A stretch of 64,000 bases of DNA from Nocardia uniformis NBRC 13702 (lineage in GTDB: Bacteria > Actinomycetota > Actinomycetes > Mycobacteriales > Mycobacteriaceae): assembly GCF_001613345.1 (NCBI RefSeq), contig NZ_BDCE01000052.1, positions 124,001-188,000 on the forward strand, written 5' to 3'. The translations under genes were made by a program, and so were the position numbers. This document shows positions 61,150 to 64,000 of this stretch, piece by piece. Below the pieces are notes generated by a model. The model was not told the origin of the DNA. It made no database searches and saw nothing but the letters and a program-made list of their open reading frames with translations. Numbering within the stretch: the first letter of the stretch is position 1; each line of letters begins with the position of its first letter.

Positions 61150-62009
61150 TGGGTGACCTCCTGACGCGCGCTGTCCGATCGATTGAATCCGCGTTCCCGC
61201 GCGACGTCGGCGAGCAGGCCCTTGAGCTGCTTGCGTCCGCGGTGCAGCCGGGACATCACGGTTCCGATCGGGGTACCCATGATCTCGGCGATTTCCTTGT
61301 AGGGGAAGCCCTCCACGTCGGCGTAGTACACCGCCATCCGGAATTCCTCCGGCAGCTCTTGCAGCGCCCGCTTGATCTCGTCGTCGGGCAGCGCTTCGAG
61401 GGCCTCCATCTCGGCCGAGCGCAGGCCCGTCGAGGTGTGCTCGGCGGTGGCCGCCAGCTGCCAGTCGGTGATCTCGTCGGTCGGATACTGCGCGGGCTGG
61501 CGCTGCTTCTTCCGATACGAATTGATGTAGGTATTGGTGAGGATGCGGTACAGCCAGGCCCGCAGGTTGGTGCCCTCCCGGAAGGAGCGGAAGCCCTGGT
61601 AGGCCTTGGCGAAGGTCTCCTGCACCAGGTCCTCGGCGTCGGCCGGATTACGGGTCATCCGCAGGGCCGCGCCGTAGAGCTGGTCGAGCAGCGGGAGCGC
61701 GTCGCGCTCGAACCGCTTGGTCAGGTCCGCGGTGCTGGCATTGCTGCGAATGCCGGTCTCGTCGCTCTCATCGGTATCGACCGCCGGATCGTCGATGGCC
61801 TCGTTCGTGGTCGCGTCGTCATCGCCTGGGCGATCGACAGCCTGTTCGTCGTCGCTCGTCACGCTCATCCCTTCGATCGCCGTAGGGTGTAAATCTACAG
61901 CGAGCGGTTCGAGCGTTGTGAACCCGTCGGCCAACGGCGGGATGCGGATGAGCGGCACGATCCCGGTCGGGCGGGTCCGAGTCGGGCGTTTGTCGACCAG
62001 CACGGCCAC
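61146..62009 (-). CDS. sigH: RNA polymerase sigma factor SigH/SigR
   Basis: An ECF sigma factor for thiol-oxidative and heat stress. Region 2 is LLDQLYGAALRMTRNPADAE, then DLVQETFAKAYQGFRSF; region 4 is LQELPEEFRMAVYYADVEGF, then PYKEIAEIMGTPIGTVMSRL. Two starts look real: the GTG at 62009 has AAGGAG 6 bases upstream (287 residues), and a GTG at 61862 has AAGGG 6 bases upstream (238 residues). The first ~85 residues are acidic and not part of the sigma core. Streptomyces SigR also occurs in a longer, unstable form, so dual starts may be used here. Confidence 0.92.
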   Translation of the reverse strand: MAVLVDKRPTRTRPTGIVPLIRIPPLADGFTTLEPLAVDLHPTAIEGMSVTSDDEQAVDRPGDDDATTNEAIDDPAVDTDESDETGIRSNASTADLTKRFERDALPLLDQLYGAALRMTRNPADAEDLVQETFAKAYQGFRSFREGTNLRAWLYRILTNTYINSYRKKQRQPAQYPTDEITDWQLAATAEHTSTGLRSAEMEALEALPDDEIKRALQELPEEFRMAVYYADVEGFPYKEIAEIMGTPIGTVMSRLHRGRKQLKGLLADVARERGFNRSDSARQEVTQ

Positions 62010-62149
62010 CGGCTTCTCCTTCGCTTACCTAGTCCGAACGCGTCCCTGTCGGTCGCGCATGGCGTGCAACATGCCGAGTGGTCGCCGTGTTCCCGAAGGC
62101 CGGAAAACCGGTGTCGTACCGTCGGCTCGGCTGGCTAGGGTGGATCGCT

Positions 62150-62644
62150 ATGGCTGCTGCTTCCACCCCTGCGATTCGCGCCTTGACCCAGGCGAATATC
62201 GATCATCGGGTGCACTCCTATCGCCACGATTCGCGCAGCGACTCCTACGGCGCCGAAGCGGTGTCCGCGCTGGCCGAGCAGCTGGGTGTCGGGCCCGAAC
62301 AGATCTTCAAGACACTGGTGATCGACCTGGGTTCGGGCGGATTGGCGGTGGCGGTGCTGCCGGTACCGCATACCTTGTCGCTCAAGGCGGCGGCCGCGGC
62401 ACTGGGTGGCGGGAAGGCCGCCATGGCCGATCGGGCGAAGGCCGAACGCACGACCGGCTATGTGCTGGGCGGGATCTCACCCCTGGGACAGAAGAAGCGC
62501 CTGCCGACGGTGATCGACGAGTCCGCGCTGCGGTGGGATCGGGTGCTGTGCAGTGCGGGCAAGCGTGGGCTGGAAATCGAACTGGCCCCGGCCGATCTGG
62601 TGGCACTGACGGGCGCGGTCACGGCTCCTGTCGCTGCCACCTGA
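62150..62644 (+). CDS. ybaK: YbaK/EbsC-type aminoacyl-tRNA deacylase
   Basis: A 164-residue editing protein that hydrolyses mischarged Cys-tRNA(Pro). Blocks: PAIRALTQANIDHRVHSYRH, then IFKTLVIDLGSGGLAVAVLP with the functional Lys in FKTLV, then GYVLGGISPLGQKKRLPTVI. ATG at 62150 is chosen because the conserved domain begins right after it; the ORF start at 62078 is not conserved. In M. tuberculosis this gene is broken (Rv3224A/B); here it is intact. Confidence 0.88.
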   Translation: MAAASTPAIRALTQANIDHRVHSYRHDSRSDSYGAEAVSALAEQLGVGPEQIFKTLVIDLGSGGLAVAVLPVPHTLSLKAAAAALGGGKAAMADRAKAERTTGYVLGGISPLGQKKRLPTVIDESALRWDRVLCSAGKRGLEIELAPADLVALTGAVTAPVAAT

Positions 62645-62653
62645 TGGCACTCC

Positions 62654-62729
62654 CCCGTCATCCCGGCATGTTTGTGGCCGGGATCCACTGCGCGGGTGGA
62701 TTCCGGCCACAAGCACGCCGGAATGACGG
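62654..62729. repeat. ~80-bp palindromic repeat, copy 4
   Basis: Left arm CCCGTCATCCCGGCATG...GTGGCCGGGATCC, short loop, right arm ending GCACGCCGGAATGACGG. It begins 10 bases after the ybaK stop. It has compensating changes: TTTTGG is TTGTGG on the left and CCAAAA is CCACAA on the right, so pairing is kept. Confidence 0.88.
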
Positions 62730-62735
62730 AAATAT

Positions 62736-62787
62736 TTGCTTAATGCAACTAGTTGTCTGCTACAAATAGTTGTTCAACACTAAGCAA
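62736..62787. promoter_or_regulatory. MarR-type operator region
   Basis: TTGCTTA (62736-62742) and TAAGCAA (62781-62787) bracket a perfect ten-base palindrome CAACTAGTTG (62746-62755) and a second related half CAAATAGTTG. This AT-rich dyad cluster lies directly before the marR start and is the likely autoregulatory site. Confidence 0.72.
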
Positions 62788-62804
62788 GGAGGTGTGCGGT
62801 AGCT

Positions 62805-63344
62805 GTGCTCAATTCCCCGTCGACCGGCGAGGCCATCGCGTCAGCCGATATCCCCGACACTCTCATCGACAGTGTCGCCCGCCAGCTCATTCGCCTGCAC
62901 CGGCTGCGTGACCGCACCAATGCGCAGATCGCGGCCGCAAGCAATGGCGAGATCGAACCGGCCGCGTTCGCGATTCTGTTCCAGCTGGTCTGCCACGGCC
63001 CCATGCGCTCCGGCGCGCTGGCCGACGCGCTGTATTCCGACGCCTCCACCATCAGTAGGCAGGTCGCCAATCTGGTCAAGCGCGGATTCCTGGAACGCCG
63101 GGCCGACGCCACCGACGGGCGGGTGAGCGTGCTCGCCGTCACCGCGGCCGGACGCGAGGCCGCGACCGTGATCCGGGCCCGCCGCAACCGGTCGCTGCGC
63201 CGGATCATGGCCGACTGGACACCCGAGGAACGCGAATCCTTCTCCGGCCTCCTACTGCGGTTCGTGGACGACTACGAATCCACCCGCAGCGCCGCGCTGG
63301 CCGGCCTGTACTCGATTTCCCAACCCGCAGAGAGCAATTCGTGA
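62805..63344 (+). CDS. MarR family transcriptional regulator
   Basis: A 179-residue MarR protein: LFQLVCHGPMRSGALADALY, then SDASTISRQVANLVKRGFLE, then RRADATDGRVSVLAVTAAG form the winged HTH with its wing. GTG start, with AAGGAGG about 12 bases upstream. The stop overlaps the next gene as GTGA, so it forms an operon with a drug-type MFS pump, which it most likely represses until a toxic ligand binds. Confidence 0.87.
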   Translation: MLNSPSTGEAIASADIPDTLIDSVARQLIRLHRLRDRTNAQIAAASNGEIEPAAFAILFQLVCHGPMRSGALADALYSDASTISRQVANLVKRGFLERRADATDGRVSVLAVTAAGREAATVIRARRNRSLRRIMADWTPEERESFSGLLLRFVDDYESTRSAALAGLYSISQPAESNS

Positions 63345-64000
63345 CAGCCACCGCCGATACACCGAACGCCGCGGGATTCACCCACAAACAGATTCTGACC
63401 ATTCTCAGCGGCCTCATGCTCGGCATGCTGCTGGGCGCGCTGGATCAGACCATTGTCTCGACCTCCATCCGCACCATCGCCGATGACCTACAGGGTTATT
63501 CGCTGCAGGCCTGGGCCACCACCGCGTACCTCATTACCGCCACGCTGGCGACGCCGCTGTACGGCAAGCTCTCGGATATGTACGGGCGCAAGCCCTTCTA
63601 CCTGGCGGCCATTATCTTGTTCATTGTCGGCTCGCTGCTGTGCACGGTCGCGCAGTCGATGTATCAGCTGGCGGCGTTCCGGGCCTTCCAGGGCCTGGGC
63701 GCGGGCGGCCTGATGTCCTTGGCGCTGACCATCCTCGGCGATATTGTCAGTCCCCGCGAACGTGCCCGCTACCAGGGCTATTTCCTGGCCGTCTTCGGCA
63801 CCTCCAGCGTGGTGGGGCCGGTACTCGGCGGCCTGCTCTCCGGGCAGGACGAGATTCTCGGCGTGACCGGGTGGCGCTGGGTGTTCCTGGTGAATGTGCC
63901 GATCGGCCTGGTCGCACTGGCGGTGGTGTCGAAGGTACTGCGGCTGCCCAAGGTCGAGAAATCCAAGGTGCCGGTGGACTGGTTCGGCGTACTCATGCTG
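63341..64000 (+). CDS. MFS drug efflux transporter, DHA2/EmrB type (cut by window end)
   Basis: The first ~220 residues of a 14-helix DHA2 transporter. The proton-drug signatures are LGALDQTIVSTSIRTIADDL (motif D1), GKLSDMYGRKPFYLAA (motif A), RAFQGLGAGGLMSLALTILG and VVGPVLGGLLSG (motif C); WRWVFLVNVPIGL is a typical family block. GTG at 63341 overlaps the marR stop by 4 bases. The frame stays open to the last base, so the gene continues beyond the window. Confidence 0.9.
   Translation, partial: MTATADTPNAAGFTHKQILTILSGLMLGMLLGALDQTIVSTSIRTIADDLQGYSLQAWATTAYLITATLATPLYGKLSDMYGRKPFYLAAIILFIVGSLLCTVAQSMYQLAAFRAFQGLGAGGLMSLALTILGDIVSPRERARYQGYFLAVFGTSSVVGPVLGGLLSGQDEILGVTGWRWVFLVNVPIGLVALAVVSKVLRLPKVEKSKVPVDWFGVLML

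Noticed and set aside
1..64000. tRNA, rRNA, prophage or insertion sequence
   Set aside because: I saw no tRNA-like cloverleaf, rRNA segment, transposase or integrase in reading; a scan with dedicated tools was not possible.

Overview
The window is chromosomal DNA from a high-G+C, mycolate-type actinobacterium, most likely Nocardia or a close relative. The evidence is the GC-rich third codon positions, two WhiB regulators, a mycothiol-type sigma/anti-sigma pair, actinobacterial MenD/MenE, and a gene order that follows the Mycobacterium tuberculosis Rv3204-Rv3224 segment. I know that gene order from memory and did not align it.

Layout. 1-4.5 kb: an alkyltransferase-like DNA repair protein, a VOC protein, a WhiB2-like regulator with two unknown genes, an alpha/beta hydrolase and an XRE/MmyB-type regulator. 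4.9-11.9 kb: a fused MobA-MoeA molybdenum-cofactor protein, then a leftward menD-menE-menF-thiolase cluster. 12.2-13.1 kb: remains of a carotenoid oxygenase gene and a DUF1905/YdeI gene. 13.5-20.3 kb: narGHJI, a complete membrane nitrate reductase. 20.3-23.5 kb: a decayed toxin-antitoxin locus fused by deletion to an Rpn-like gene, a small three-helix protein and an unusual RNase H-like protein. 23.5-31.1 kb: a five-gene catabolic operon (FMO, serine hydrolase, acyl-CoA ligase, amidohydrolase, SDR) divergent from its TetR gene, with a perfect palindrome between them. 32.1-43 kb: nitrite assimilation (narK-nirB-nirD-nnaR-sirohydrochlorin chelatase) behind a GlnR-like box, a CynX-type transporter with a divergent FadR-type regulator, and a second NarK.

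43-64 kb is the conserved mycobacterial-type block: TIGR02569, moeZ, DUF3152 protease, TetR, DUF3107, ferritin-like protein, RhlE helicase, membrane-anchored propeller protein, phosphatase, GNAT, DAG kinase, whiB1, pdtaS, biotinyl-domain protein, the 24-residue ribosomal protein bL37, rshA, sigH and a YbaK-type deacylase, then a MarR-MFS efflux pair cut by the window end.

Many genes serve nitrate metabolism: NarK import, NarGHI reduction of nitrate with menaquinol (MenD/E/F are menaquinone-type enzymes), Mo cofactor from MobA-MoeA with sulfur from MoeZ, then NirBD reduction of nitrite to ammonium using siroheme, for which a chelatase lies in the operon. Four copies of an ~80-bp palindromic repeat lie 3' of genes, and a second family of GATCTCGTGCCCC hairpins has three copies.
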